A stretch of DNA of 64,000 nt from Thioclava pacifica DSM 10166 (GCF_000714535.1 NZ_AUND01000034.1:310001-374000); one strand, 5' to 3'; numbered from the stretch's first letter, positions 25,519-37,648 are shown. Notes: a model not told the origin generated them from the sequence alone. Made by a program: numbers and translations.

Positions 25519-26247
25519 CTAGAGAAAGAAGCGTGGACGCATCTGATGCCGCTCCACGAGCCCCATTCTCGCCAAGGCCTCGATTTCAGGTAGAGCGAGC
25601 ACTCCATTTGTCCACTCGACAAGGCCCTCAGCGCGTAATTTCGCCAAAGTCTTGTTTGTATGCACCAGCGACAGCCCCAATGCGTCAGCCAGATCCTGCT
25701 GACGCACCGGGAAAGGCATGCGCCCGTCTTGCACTAGCCCGGTCTGTGCACCACGATCGAAGAGCGTCACGAAGGCCCAGGCGAGGGCCTCTCGCGCGCT
25801 GCGCTGACCGACCGTGACCAGCGCGTCACCCAGGAAATGTTCCTCTCGCGCGACCTGCCAAGTCAGCATCATCGCGCGGCGTGGAACTTTTGCGAAAAGA
25901 TCCCAGAGCTGGCTGCGCTCGAACACGCAAAGACGCACCGCGCTGAGCGCCTCGGTCGTGTGCGTGGTTTCATCCAGAAGCGCCGATTGCAGGCCGATCA
26001 GGTCGCCCGGGAAAAGGAAGTTGAGCACCTGACGCCGCCCGTCCTCCAAGATGCGGTATCGGATCGCCTGCCCTTCGAGCAACGTATAGAATCGCTGCGG
26101 TGTCGAGCCTTCCGTCACAATTGGATGGCCTGCGCGCACCCTCATCTCACCGGAGCGCGCCAGACGAACGGCGTCACGCTCATTCGCATCGTGACGCTCG
26201 AAGGCCGGGTTCTCGGCAAAGGGGCAATGATCGCAACTACAGGGCAT
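25519..26247 (-). CDS. Crp/Fnr-family regulator with N-terminal CxCxxC
   Basis: A 242-residue paralogue of the neighbouring regulator. The N-terminus MPCSCDHCPF offers Cys3, Cys5 and Cys8. Cys107 in AVRLCVFER aligns with Fnr Cys122, so a 4Fe-4S cluster with unusual ligand spacing is possible. The winged helix contains DALGLSLVHTNKTLAKLRAEG, nearly the same recognition helix as the first paralogue. The ATG at 26247 follows GGAGAGAG. It may sense oxygen or nitric oxide; direct control of cyo or the flanking genes is inference. Confidence 0.85.
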   Translation of the reverse strand: MPCSCDHCPFAENPAFERHDANERDAVRLARSGEMRVRAGHPIVTEGSTPQRFYTLLEGQAIRYRILEDGRRQVLNFLFPGDLIGLQSALLDETTHTTEALSAVRLCVFERSQLWDLFAKVPRRAMMLTWQVAREEHFLGDALVTVGQRSAREALAWAFVTLFDRGAQTGLVQDGRMPFPVRQQDLADALGLSLVHTNKTLAKLRAEGLVEWTNGVLALPEIEALARMGLVERHQMRPRFFL

Positions 26248-26421
26248 TCTCTCTCCGGTTGATGTGTCATTTGCAAAACGCCCCATCGCGCGGAAGGTTC
26301 CCGTGATCTTACATGCCCCCTGCCCTGAGCCTGAGCTACGCAAAGCTTTAGGCACCCCCGCGAAATCGGCAAAAAACCACGCGCGGCAGGATGTTGCCCG
26401 AATTCACGCTTTCCACGAATC

Positions 26422-26432
26422 CTATGTCATAG
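26422..26432. promoter_or_regulatory. CTATGTCATAG palindrome, copy 2
   Basis: The same 11-bp palindrome, 175 bp upstream of the second Crp/Fnr gene and about 145 bp upstream of the divergent receiver gene. GTCAT-N6-ATGAC overlaps it (26426-26441). Confidence 0.45.
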
Positions 26433-26575
26433 TTAAATGACTTTGCCTCATTCGGGGCGCAGAACGAGTAGCGTCCGGCACTCTCCGGACAAGGTGTAAC
26501 GGTGGATCGCAAAATGGTTCAGATCTCCTGCGGAACGCACGGATCGACTATCCTCCAAGATGAAAGCTCGCACGC

Positions 26576-28685
<2,110 letters not shown>

Positions 28686-28693
28686 GGCAGCGA

Positions 28694-28828
28694 GGGACGC
28701 GCCCGACCCTTTGGTGGGCGCTTTGATCCACTCGTGGCTGGGCGTTTTATCTCTAAAGCCCGGACGACGGTGATACCCGCGACGACATCGCCAATGCGCC
28801 CTCCCGTGGGGAGGGTCGGGCGCGGCCC
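28694..28828 (+). repeat. Dispersed 134-bp inverted-terminus repeat, copy A
   Basis: The left terminus GACGCGCCCGACC...GGTGGGCGCTT mirrors the right terminus AATGCGCCCTCCCG...GGTCGGGCGCGGCCC. The core includes TTTATCTC and CATCGCCAATGCGCCC. It lies between the convergent CoA-transferase and pyrophosphatase genes, in the same orientation as copy B. Similarity to B continues about 20 bp past the right terminus. Confidence 0.8.
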
Positions 28829-28878
28829 GGGGTTGGTCGCCCCGCGCCAGGATCGGTTTCGCCAGCAATGGACTGACG

Positions 28879-28905
28879 AAAAAGGGCGCCCGACCGGACG
28901 CCCCT
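28879..28905 (-). terminator. Terminator of the pyrophosphatase gene
   Basis: On the minus strand GGGGCG pairs with CGCCC around a G/C-rich inner stem and is followed by TTTTT. It lies 25 bp beyond the stop at 28930. Confidence 0.75.
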
Positions 28906-28929
28906 TCCCCATTCCAAATCCCGAAAGGC

Positions 28930-29850
28930 TCAGACCTTGAGCGACGGGATGATCTGCTTTTTCCGGCTCATCACGCCCGGCAGCACGACGGTGTCGCCCG
29001 CGACGGTGGCACCAAAGCTCTTCTCGGCCACGCCCTTCACCAGATCGTTCGGCACCAGCAGCGTCGCTTCCTCATTGAGGATATCGACCACGAAGAGCAG
29101 CACCTGATCGACGCCATCTTCTTTCGCGACCGTCTCCATCGCGCCCATCAGCGAGGCCTTGCGATCAAGGATCATCTTCGGCGCGGTGGTCTCCAGCACC
29201 GAGACGCGGAAGGAGGTGCCGTCCACGGCATATTCCTTCGAGTCCATGCGCAGCAGCTCGGCGTCCGAGAAGGCCGAGACGTCCGATTTCGCCTCGAACA
29301 TCTTCGTCGCCAGCTCGTGCATGTCGACGCCCAGATCCGACGCCAGCGCCTCGCACACCGCGCGGTCGTGATCGGTGGTGGTGGGCGAACGGAATTCCAG
29401 CGTGTCCGAGAGGATGCAGCTCAGCATCGCGCCTTTCACCCCGCGCGGCGCCTTCGCCACATCGTCGCCCATCAGGTCATACATGATGGTCGCGGTGCAG
29501 GCGAGCGGGCGCATGGTGATGTCGATCGGCGTGGTGGTCTCGATTCCGCCGGTCAGCTTGTGGTGGTCGATGATCTGCAGGATCTCGGCCGAGTTGATGC
29601 TCGCGGGCAGCTCGGCGGGGTTGTTGGTGTCCACGATGACGACCTTCTCGCCCTCGGCCACATCCGCGATGATCTCGGGTTTCTCGAGACCCCAGTGCTC
29701 GATCACGAAGGCGGCCTCGGTGTTGGGCTCGCCCAGAAGGCAAGCCTTCGCGGGCGTGCCTTTGATCTCGCTGAGATACCAAGCCCAGGCGATGGGCGAG
29801 CCGGTCGAGTCGGTATCGGGGGCCTTATGGCCGAAAACCTTGGTCGTCAT
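28930..29850 (-). CDS. ppaC: Manganese-dependent inorganic pyrophosphatase (family II)
   Basis: A 306-residue DHH-superfamily enzyme hydrolysing pyrophosphate to phosphate. It has the N-terminal metal site FGHKAPDTDSTGSP, VVIVDTNN, the DHH motif in QIIDHHKLTGG and the C-terminal DHHA2 domain with LPGVMSRKKQIIPSL (substrate-binding SRKKQ). The ATG at 29850 has GAGGGGA upstream; the longer frame to 30249 crosses a repeat and is not real. Copies A and B of the 134-bp repeat flank it in direct orientation. Family II enzymes are patchily distributed in proteobacteria. Confidence 0.95.
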   Translation of the reverse strand: MTTKVFGHKAPDTDSTGSPIAWAWYLSEIKGTPAKACLLGEPNTEAAFVIEHWGLEKPEIIADVAEGEKVVIVDTNNPAELPASINSAEILQIIDHHKLTGGIETTTPIDITMRPLACTATIMYDLMGDDVAKAPRGVKGAMLSCILSDTLEFRSPTTTDHDRAVCEALASDLGVDMHELATKMFEAKSDVSAFSDAELLRMDSKEYAVDGTSFRVSVLETTAPKMILDRKASLMGAMETVAKEDGVDQVLLFVVDILNEEATLLVPNDLVKGVAEKSFGATVAGDTVVLPGVMSRKKQIIPSLKV

Positions 29851-29951
29851 GGAGAAATCCCCTCGGATGTTCGTCTGTCGCGGCGGGTTATAGGGGCTGC
29901 GCGGGGGCTTGTCACCATCGGGAAGAAGCCGGGCGTCGCCAGGAGCGAAAA

Positions 29952-30155
29952 GGGCCGCACCCGACCCTCGGGTGGGCGCTTCGATCCGACCGTGGCTTGG
30001 TGCTTTATCTCGAAAGGCCTTAAGTCGGTGGTGCCCGCGAGACATCGCCAATGCGCCCTCCCGGGGGGAGGGGTGAGCCGGGATTGAGCGGCCTTCCAGT
30101 GGAAGGGCGCCCCGGCGAACGCCTGAGCATCGCGAACGCCGGACGGGCGCGGCCC
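29952..30155 (+). repeat. Dispersed 134-bp repeat, copy B, with ~71-bp insertion
   Basis: The left terminus is GGGCCGCACCCGACC...GGTGGGCGCTT. The core CATCGCCAATGCGCCCTCCC is identical to copy A over 20 bases. At about 30073-30143 an extra ~71 bp with its own inverted repeats (CCGGCG...CGCCGG) interrupts the right terminus, which then resumes GGGCGCGGCCC. Without the insert the length is 133 bp, as in the other copies. Confidence 0.8.
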
Positions 30156-30214
30156 GGTCTGGTCGCCCGTGCCAACAGATTACTGGCGCGGGCTGAATGG
30201 CTAAAGCGTGCCCC

Positions 30215-31216
30215 CTACCCGTCCAACCGCTCGATCGTCCAGCCATCATCCGCCAGCATCTTCAGGAGCCCGTCATTGCCCGACAGGTGCAGCGCACCTA
30301 CCGCCACCACGACCGCCCCCTTCTCGGCAGCAGCCTCGATCTTGGGAAACCATTTGCGATTGCGCGCGACCATCAGGAGATCTTCCGAGAGTTTCATCTG
30401 TCGCTCCACCTCGGCGGGGTCCATCCCGCCCGCGACCGCCTGTTCGCGGGCCAATTCCCAGATGATCCGGGGCTCGCCACGGAAGTAGAGATCGCCCATC
30501 GTCACACCCATATCGTCGGCCAAGGGCGCGCCGATTACCGCGGCACGCAGCATCTCGAGCGCCTCCTGCTCGGTAATCGCATTGAACAGAGTGAAGACCG
30601 TGTCCCAGGGCTCGAGCGCCTCGACCGGCACGTCGCGCGCCTCGGCCCCGTCCATCAGCAGCTTGTCGAGCCCCTTGCCGCCCTTCGCGATATCCTCCAC
30701 CGCGCAGGGCGGCAGCGACAGAGTCATCGCGACAAAGGCCGGACGCATTTTCGCAGCGAGGAAAGCGGGCATGCCATGGCGCGCAAGCGCCGCCTTGGTC
30801 ATCTGCCAATCCTCTTCCGAGAGCAGGTCCGGCAACGTCTTGCCACTCGAGAACATCAGGCTCGGGTCGGTGGTCATCGCCTTTTGCAGCCGCGCCTCTT
30901 CCTCGGGACCGGCCTCGACCAGAAGTGCCGAGGCCCGCGAGAGAGCATCCCCCACCTGCGCGCTCAGCGCATCATGGCGTGCGTCGGGCAAATGATACGT
31001 GCCCGCAAGCGTGATCTCCTGATCGCCTTTTGTGGCTCGAAACAGCAGCCCTTGCGCAAAGGGCACCGAATGGGCCGCGGATTCGAGGCGGACCTGCTCG
31101 GCCTTGGGCATCGCATCGAACAGATCGGTGCCAACGCATTCGGCAGCGGCAGGCAGAGAAAAGACAAAGGCGAGAACGGGCGCCAGAAGGGGGCGGAAAA
31201 ACATACGTCGTTTCAT
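30215..31216 (-). CDS. TraB/GumN family protein
   Basis: A 333-residue exported protein. A signal peptide covers about residues 1-25 (ending AAAEC; a lipobox is unlikely). The TraB/GumN fold shows ITLAGTYHLPDARHD near the N-terminal core, LLVEAGPEEE, and the C-terminal VVVAVGALHLSGNDGLLKML with the conserved G-x-x-H. The GxxH and related residues suggest a metal-dependent protease-like site (Tiki-related); the function in bacteria is unproven. Monocistronic. Confidence 0.83.
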   Translation of the reverse strand: MKRRMFFRPLLAPVLAFVFSLPAAAECVGTDLFDAMPKAEQVRLESAAHSVPFAQGLLFRATKGDQEITLAGTYHLPDARHDALSAQVGDALSRASALLVEAGPEEEARLQKAMTTDPSLMFSSGKTLPDLLSEEDWQMTKAALARHGMPAFLAAKMRPAFVAMTLSLPPCAVEDIAKGGKGLDKLLMDGAEARDVPVEALEPWDTVFTLFNAITEQEALEMLRAAVIGAPLADDMGVTMGDLYFRGEPRIIWELAREQAVAGGMDPAEVERQMKLSEDLLMVARNRKWFPKIEAAAEKGAVVVAVGALHLSGNDGLLKMLADDGWTIERLDG

Positions 31217-31321
31217 GGGCCGGAGAGTGCCATGCGGACCAACCCGCGCCTAGATGGAAAATGTCCCGCGCAGCCCGATCCGATTTCCTCCCGTTCGCGA
31301 AAATTTTTCCCATCCCGCCCA

Positions 31322-31350
31322 TTGACAGTCCCCGGCCCCAGTGACTAACT
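31322..31350 (+). promoter_or_regulatory. groESL promoter
   Basis: TTGACA at 31322-31327, 17-bp spacer, CTAACT at 31345-31350, placing the transcription start near 31357, right at the CIRCE element. Confidence 0.75.
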
Positions 31351-31359
31351 CCTGCGCCG

Positions 31360-31386
31360 TTAGCACTCACCAACGACGAGTGCTAA
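31360..31386. promoter_or_regulatory. CIRCE operator (HrcA site)
   Basis: A perfect TTAGCACTC-N9-GAGTGCTAA element. It overlaps the predicted transcription start of groESL, so HrcA would block initiation until heat shock titrates GroEL. Confidence 0.97.
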
Positions 31387-31423
31387 AACTTTTGAAACCT
31401 GGAACCTTTAGGGAGTGAGCCAG

Positions 31424-31711
31424 ATGGCATTCAAACCGCTTCATGACCGTGTGCTGGTCAAGCGCGTGGAGAGCGAAGAAAAGACCAAGGGTGGCCTGAT
31501 CATCCCCGACAGCGCGAAAGAAAAGCCCGCCGAGGGCGAAGTTGTCGCAGTCGGCGACGGCGCACGCAAGGATTCGGGCGAGCTGATCGCGCCGGCAGTG
31601 AAGGCGGGCGACCGCGTTCTGTTCGGCAAGTGGTCGGGCACCGAAGTCACGGTCGACGGCGAAGAGCTGCTGATCATGAAGGAAAGCGACATCATGGGCA
31701 TCATCTCGTAA
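31424..31711 (+). CDS. groES: Co-chaperonin GroES
   Basis: A 95-residue Hsp10 that caps the GroEL ring. It shows [19 protein letters not shown], the mobile loop [17 protein letters not shown], and [11 protein letters not shown]. The ATG at 31424 follows AGGGAG with 8-9 bp spacing; the GTG at 31415 is within that ribosome-binding site. Preceded by promoter and CIRCE, and followed after 67 bp by groEL. Confidence 0.98.
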   Translation: MAFKPLHDRVLVKRVESEEKTKGGLIIPDSAKEKPAEGEVVAVGDGARKDSGELIAPAVKAGDRVLFGKWSGTEVTVDGEELLIMKESDIMGIIS

Positions 31712-31742
31712 GGCGCACCCTGCCCTTACCGAGACCCCATGA

Positions 31743-33422
<1,680 letters not shown>

Positions 33423-33450
33423 TCAGCCGCTCCCGCTTCAGGGATACGGG

Positions 33451-33478
33451 AAAGGGCGCCTCTCGGGGCGCCCTTTTT
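33451..33478 (+). terminator. groESL terminator
   Basis: AAGGGCGCC pairs with GGCGCCCTT, followed by TTTCT; it lies about 30 bp past the groEL stop. Confidence 0.9.
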
Positions 33479-33503
33479 CTATTGGAGCAAAGGACACGCC
33501 CGA

Positions 33504-33636
33504 GGGCGGCACCCGAGCGCCGGGTGCGCCCCTGCCCGGTACGGTCCGCGCTTTACCCCCGCCACATCCGGACGACCTCATCCCGCGCGCACACGTCCCC
33601 CAAGCGCCCGCCCGAGGGAGCGGTCACGCGCTGCCC
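33504..33636 (+). repeat. Dispersed 134-bp repeat, copy C (diverged)
   Basis: It starts GGGCGGCACCCGAGCGCCGG and ends in AAGCGCCCGCCCGAGGGAGC and a decayed GCGCTGCCCG. GCTTTACC occupies the TTTAT core position. Spacing matches the other copies, but divergence is high. It lies between the groESL terminator and the SDR gene. Confidence 0.6.
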
Positions 33637-33724
33637 GAGCCGCTGACCCGACCGCCTCGCCTGCCCTTTCCCACTTTCCCCCCGCGCGCCCCCGCGCTAG
33701 CGTCGCGCCAAACGGGAGGACAAC

Positions 33725-34480
33725 ATGATCGAGATGGCATTGGTGACGGGCGCTGCCCGTGGAATCGGCTTGGCAACCACGAAGCTGTTTCTTGAAATGG
33801 GCTGGCAGGTCGTGATGGTGGATCGCGACGAGGCCGCGCTCGAAGAGGCGAGCCGCGATCTTCACGGCACCCACCCGATCCTCTGCGATGTCTCGCAGCC
33901 CGATCAGGTCGCGACCCTGGCTGAGGAGGTCGGCCATATCGCGCAATACGGGCTCAAGGCGCTCGTGAACAATGCGGGCGTGGCCGAGTTCGGCCCGATC
34001 GGCGAGACCGATTTCGCTATGTGGCGGCGCGTGATGGAGACCAATCTCGACGGCGTCTTCCTGATGAGCCAGACCCTGACGCCGCAACTTGCAAAGGCGA
34101 AAGGCGCGATCGTGAACATCGCCTCGATCTCGGGCCTGCGCGCCTCGACGCTGCGCGTGGCCTATGGCACCTCGAAGGCGGCAGTGATCGCGCTGACCGA
34201 GCAGCAGGCGGTCGAACTGGGCGAGCTGGGCATCCGCGCCAATTGCGTGGCCCCCGGCCCGGTGCGCACGAAACTCGCGATGGCCGTGCATAGCCAGGCG
34301 ATCATCGACGCCTATCACGACGCGATCCCGCTCAACCGCTATGGCTCCGAACGCGAGATCGCCGAAGCCATCGCATTCCTTGCCTCGGACAAGGCCAGCT
34401 ACATCACCGGTCAGCTCTTGGCGGCCGATGGCGGGTTCGGCGCCACCGGGATAGGACTGCCCGCCCTGCGCAAGAGCTGA
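33725..34480 (+). CDS. Short-chain dehydrogenase/reductase
   Basis: A 251-residue classical SDR. It has a Rossmann fold with TGAARGIG (about 9-16), NNAGVAEFG, catalytic Ser in IASISGL, Tyr and Lys in YGTSKAAVI, and the PGPVRT loop. The Asp after beta-2 (VMVDRDEAA) predicts NAD rather than NADP preference. GGGAGGACA precedes the ATG. It lies 100 bp before the valine-catabolic genes, with a possible operator between, so it may not be part of that operon. Substrate unknown. Confidence 0.85.
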   Translation: MIEMALVTGAARGIGLATTKLFLEMGWQVVMVDRDEAALEEASRDLHGTHPILCDVSQPDQVATLAEEVGHIAQYGLKALVNNAGVAEFGPIGETDFAMWRRVMETNLDGVFLMSQTLTPQLAKAKGAIVNIASISGLRASTLRVAYGTSKAAVIALTEQQAVELGELGIRANCVAPGPVRTKLAMAVHSQAIIDAYHDAIPLNRYGSEREIAEAIAFLASDKASYITGQLLAADGGFGATGIGLPALRKS

Positions 34481-34489
34481 TCGCCCCCC

Positions 34490-34506
34490 TTGCAAAACTC
34501 TTGCAA
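34490..34506. promoter_or_regulatory. Tandem TTGCAA boxes before the valine-degradation genes
   Basis: Two TTGCAA hexamers (34490-34495 and 34501-34506), each palindromic, lie exactly one helical turn apart. They sit 75-91 bp upstream of the acyl-CoA dehydrogenase start, a likely operator for a catabolic repressor. Confidence 0.45.
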
Positions 34507-34580
34507 GGATTCGAAATTAAACGGGTGTTCAATTCATTCGGCCCGCGCCGAAGAAGATGCCGAACTCGGGGAGGAGTTTC

Positions 34581-35726
34581 ATGGATTACGCGCTCAGCGA
34601 GGAACAGCAGGCCATTTTCGACATGGCCTATGCCTTCGGGCAGGACGAGATCGCGCCCAATGCGGTCGCCTGGGAAGAGGCGGGCACGATTCCGAAAGAG
34701 CTTTGGCCAAAGGTGGCCGAGCTGGGTCTGGGCGGGATCTATGTCTCGGAAGAGCAAGGCGGCTCGGGGCTGTCGCGCCTCGATGCGACGCTGGTCTTCG
34801 AGGCGCTGGCCATGTCCTGCCCCGCCGTCGGCTCCTTCCTGTCGATCCACAACATGTGCGGCGGCATGATCGACAAGTTCGGCACCGAGGAGGACAAGGC
34901 GCGCTGGCTGCCAGACCTCGTGAGCATGAACAAGATCTTCTCCTATTGCCTGACCGAGCCGGGCTCGGGTTCGGATGCGGCGGCGCTGCGCACCCGCGCC
35001 GAGCGCACGAACGAGGGCTGGCGCGTCAACGGCACCAAGGCCTTCATCTCGGGCGGCGGCTATTCGGATGTCTATGTGACGATGGTGCGCACCGGTGAGG
35101 ACGGGCCGAAGGGCATCTCGACGGTGGTCGTCGAAGACGGCACGAAGGGGCTGAGCTTCGGCGCGCTCGAGCGCAAGATGGGCTGGAAGGCCCAGCCCAC
35201 CGCGCAGGTGCAGTTCGACGATTGCGACATTCCGGCGGAAAATCTGCTGGGCGAAGAGGGCAAGGGCTTCACTTATGCAATGGCGGGACTCGATGGCGGG
35301 CGTCTGAACATCGCGGCCTCGGCGCTGGGGGGCGCGCAGGCTGCGCTGACCCAGACCCTGACCTATATGGGGGAGCGCAAGGCATTCGGGCGCACGATCG
35401 ACCAGTTCCAGGCACTTCAATTCCGTCTCGCCGAGATGGAGGTGAAGCTGCAATCGGCGCGCACCTTCCTGCGCCAGGCAGCCTGGAAGCTCGACAACAA
35501 AACCCATGACGCGACGAAGTTCTGCGCGATGGCCAAGCTCTACGTGACCGATGCCGCGTTCGATGTGGCCAACCAGTGCCTGCAACTGCATGGCGGTTAC
35601 GGTTACCTTGCCGATTACGGGATCGAGAAGATCGTCCGCGACCTGCGGGTGCACCAGATCCTCGAAGGCACGAACGAGATCATGCGGCTGATCGTGAGCC
35701 GCACCATGCTGGCGGAGCGCGGCTGA
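34581..35726 (+). CDS. Acyl-CoA dehydrogenase, isobutyryl-CoA type
   Basis: A 381-residue flavoprotein with the three acyl-CoA dehydrogenase domains. Substrate and FAD segments include YCLTEPGSGSDAAAL, FISGGGYSD, GERKAFGRTIDQFQALQF and the C-terminal QLHGGYGYL. The catalytic base is probably the Glu in HQILEGTNEIM. With a hydroxyisobutyryl-CoA hydrolase and hydroxyisobutyrate dehydrogenase following, it most likely oxidises isobutyryl-CoA to methacrylyl-CoA in valine breakdown. The ATG at 34581 follows GAGGAG. Confidence 0.88.
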   Translation: MDYALSEEQQAIFDMAYAFGQDEIAPNAVAWEEAGTIPKELWPKVAELGLGGIYVSEEQGGSGLSRLDATLVFEALAMSCPAVGSFLSIHNMCGGMIDKFGTEEDKARWLPDLVSMNKIFSYCLTEPGSGSDAAALRTRAERTNEGWRVNGTKAFISGGGYSDVYVTMVRTGEDGPKGISTVVVEDGTKGLSFGALERKMGWKAQPTAQVQFDDCDIPAENLLGEEGKGFTYAMAGLDGGRLNIAASALGGAQAALTQTLTYMGERKAFGRTIDQFQALQFRLAEMEVKLQSARTFLRQAAWKLDNKTHDATKFCAMAKLYVTDAAFDVANQCLQLHGGYGYLADYGIEKIVRDLRVHQILEGTNEIMRLIVSRTMLAERG

Positions 35727-36772
35727 TGTCTGACGAGACGATGCTCGCCCGCAAGGAAGGCCGCGCCGGGCGGCTGACCTTCAACCGGCCGAAGGCGCTC
35801 AACGCGCTCGACCACGACATGGCGATGGTGATCGAGGCGGCGTTGGATCAATGGCGCGACGATGCAGAGGTCGATCTCGTCGTGATCGACGCGATCGGCG
35901 ATCGCGCCTTCTGCGCCGGTGGCGACATTGCCGCGGTCTACCGTGCGGGCATCGCCGGCGATTCCCGTCCCGGTCAGGATTTCTGGCGCGACGAATACCG
36001 GATGAACGCGAAGATCGCGGAATATCCCAAGCCGATCGTCGCCTTCATGCAAGGCTTCGTGATGGGCGGCGGCGTCGGCGTCGGCGGTCATGCGAGCCAT
36101 CGCATCGTGGGCGAGAGCACGCAGGTCTCGATGCCCGAAAGCGGGATCGGGCTGATCCCGGATGTGGGCGGCACGCTGCTTCTGGCGCGCGCGCCGGGGC
36201 ATGTGGGAGAATATCTGGGCGTGACGGGCGCGCGCATGAACGCCTCCGATGCGCTCTATACCGGCTTTGCGGACAGTTTCTTGCCCGAGGCAGACTGGGA
36301 AGCGGCCAAGGCGACGCTGGTCGAGACCGGCGACATCACAAGCCTGCCCGCGAGCCAGACCCCGCCTGAGCCGGGCAGCCTCGCGCCGCAACGCGCCGAG
36401 ATCGACGCGGCCTTCGCCGCCCCGGACATTCATGCGATCGTCGAGGCGCTCGAGGTCGCAGGCGGCACATTCTCGGAAAAGACCCTCAAGACAATCCGGC
36501 GCAACTCGCCGCTGTCGATGGAGGCGACGATCCGTCTCGTGCGCATGACACGCGCGGCAAACACCATTCGCGCCGCGCTCGAACACGAGTTCCGCTTTAC
36601 CTGGCGCGCTGCGGAACTAGGTGATTTTCTCGAAGGGGTGCGGGCCCAGATCATCGACAAGGACCGCAATCCGCAATGGAAACACGCTCTGGACAGCCTG
36701 CCCGAGGAGGATGTGGCACGGATGTTGGAGCCGCTGGGGCCGGATTGGGCCATCTGGGAGGAGAGCAAATGA
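35726..36772 (+). CDS. 3-hydroxyisobutyryl-CoA hydrolase / enoyl-CoA hydratase family
   Basis: A 348-residue crotonase-fold protein. It shows the oxyanion-hole segments AFCAGGDIAAVYRAG and GFVMGGGVGVGGHAS, the Glu in SMPESGIGLIPDVGG, and the long C-terminal HIBCH-type extension. It cleaves CoA from 3-hydroxyisobutyryl-CoA in valine degradation; hydratase activity is the alternative. The start overlaps the previous stop (TGATG), so the genes are coupled. Confidence 0.88.
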   Translation: MSDETMLARKEGRAGRLTFNRPKALNALDHDMAMVIEAALDQWRDDAEVDLVVIDAIGDRAFCAGGDIAAVYRAGIAGDSRPGQDFWRDEYRMNAKIAEYPKPIVAFMQGFVMGGGVGVGGHASHRIVGESTQVSMPESGIGLIPDVGGTLLLARAPGHVGEYLGVTGARMNASDALYTGFADSFLPEADWEAAKATLVETGDITSLPASQTPPEPGSLAPQRAEIDAAFAAPDIHAIVEALEVAGGTFSEKTLKTIRRNSPLSMEATIRLVRMTRAANTIRAALEHEFRFTWRAAELGDFLEGVRAQIIDKDRNPQWKHALDSLPEEDVARMLEPLGPDWAIWEESK

Positions 36773-37641
36773 AAATCGCATTTATCGGACTTGGGAACAT
36801 GGGCGGGCCGATGGCCTCGAACCTTGTGGCCGCGGGCCATCAGGTCATCGGCTTCGACCTCGCCGCCCCGCCGCCTGAAGGCGTCGGTCAGGCGACGACC
36901 GCTGCGGCGGCCGCACAAGAGGCTGAAGTGGTCATTACCATGCTGCCCAACGGTGGCATTCTGCGCGAGGTCGCCAAGGAAGTGATCCCGGCGATGCAGG
37001 ACGGCGCGGTGCTCTGCGATTGCTCGACCGTTGACGTGGACAGCGCCAAAGCGGTCGCGAAAATGGCAGCCGAGCGCGGGCTTGGTGCGCTCGACGCCCC
37101 CGTCTCGGGCGGCGTGGGCGGCGCGACCAACGGCACGCTGACCTTCATGGTGGGCGGTGACGAGAAAAGCTTCGCGACGGTGAAGCCGCTCTTCGACATC
37201 ATGGGCCAGAAGGCCGTGCATTGCGGCGAGGCGGGCGCAGGCCAGTCGGCCAAGATCTGCAACAACATGATCCTTGGCGTGACGATGATCGCCACCTGCG
37301 AGGCTTTCGCTCTGGCCGACAAGCTCGGGCTCGACCGCGAGAAGATGTTCGACGTGGTCTCGACCTCCTCGGGTCAGAGCTGGTCGATGAACACCTATTG
37401 CCCCGCCCCAGGCGTCGGGCCGCAAACGCCGGCTGACAACGATTATAAGCCGGGTTTCGCGGCGGAGCTGATGCTCAAGGATCTGCGGCTGAGCCAGCAG
37501 GCGGCCGAGAGCGCCGATGCCGATACCCCGATGGGCAAGCTGGCCTCCGCGCTCTATGCCGCCTTCGTCGAAGCCGAAGATGGCAAGGGAAAGGATTTCT
37601 CGGCCATGCTGCCGCGGTTCGAGAAACGCGGCCGGTCCTGA
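36769..37641 (+). CDS. mmsB: 3-hydroxyisobutyrate dehydrogenase
   Basis: A 290-residue beta-hydroxyacid dehydrogenase. It shows the NAD site IGLGNMGGPMASNL, the substrate-binding DAPVSGGVGGATNGTLTFMV, and catalytic Lys in GQSAKICNNMILG. It oxidises 3-hydroxyisobutyrate to methylmalonate semialdehyde, the next step after the hydrolase. ATGA overlap with the preceding gene. The expected methylmalonate semialdehyde dehydrogenase (mmsA) is not in the window. Confidence 0.93.
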   Translation: MKIAFIGLGNMGGPMASNLVAAGHQVIGFDLAAPPPEGVGQATTAAAAAQEAEVVITMLPNGGILREVAKEVIPAMQDGAVLCDCSTVDVDSAKAVAKMAAERGLGALDAPVSGGVGGATNGTLTFMVGGDEKSFATVKPLFDIMGQKAVHCGEAGAGQSAKICNNMILGVTMIATCEAFALADKLGLDREKMFDVVSTSSGQSWSMNTYCPAPGVGPQTPADNDYKPGFAAELMLKDLRLSQQAAESADADTPMGKLASALYAAFVEAEDGKGKDFSAMLPRFEKRGRS

Positions 37642-37648
37642 TCGCTTT

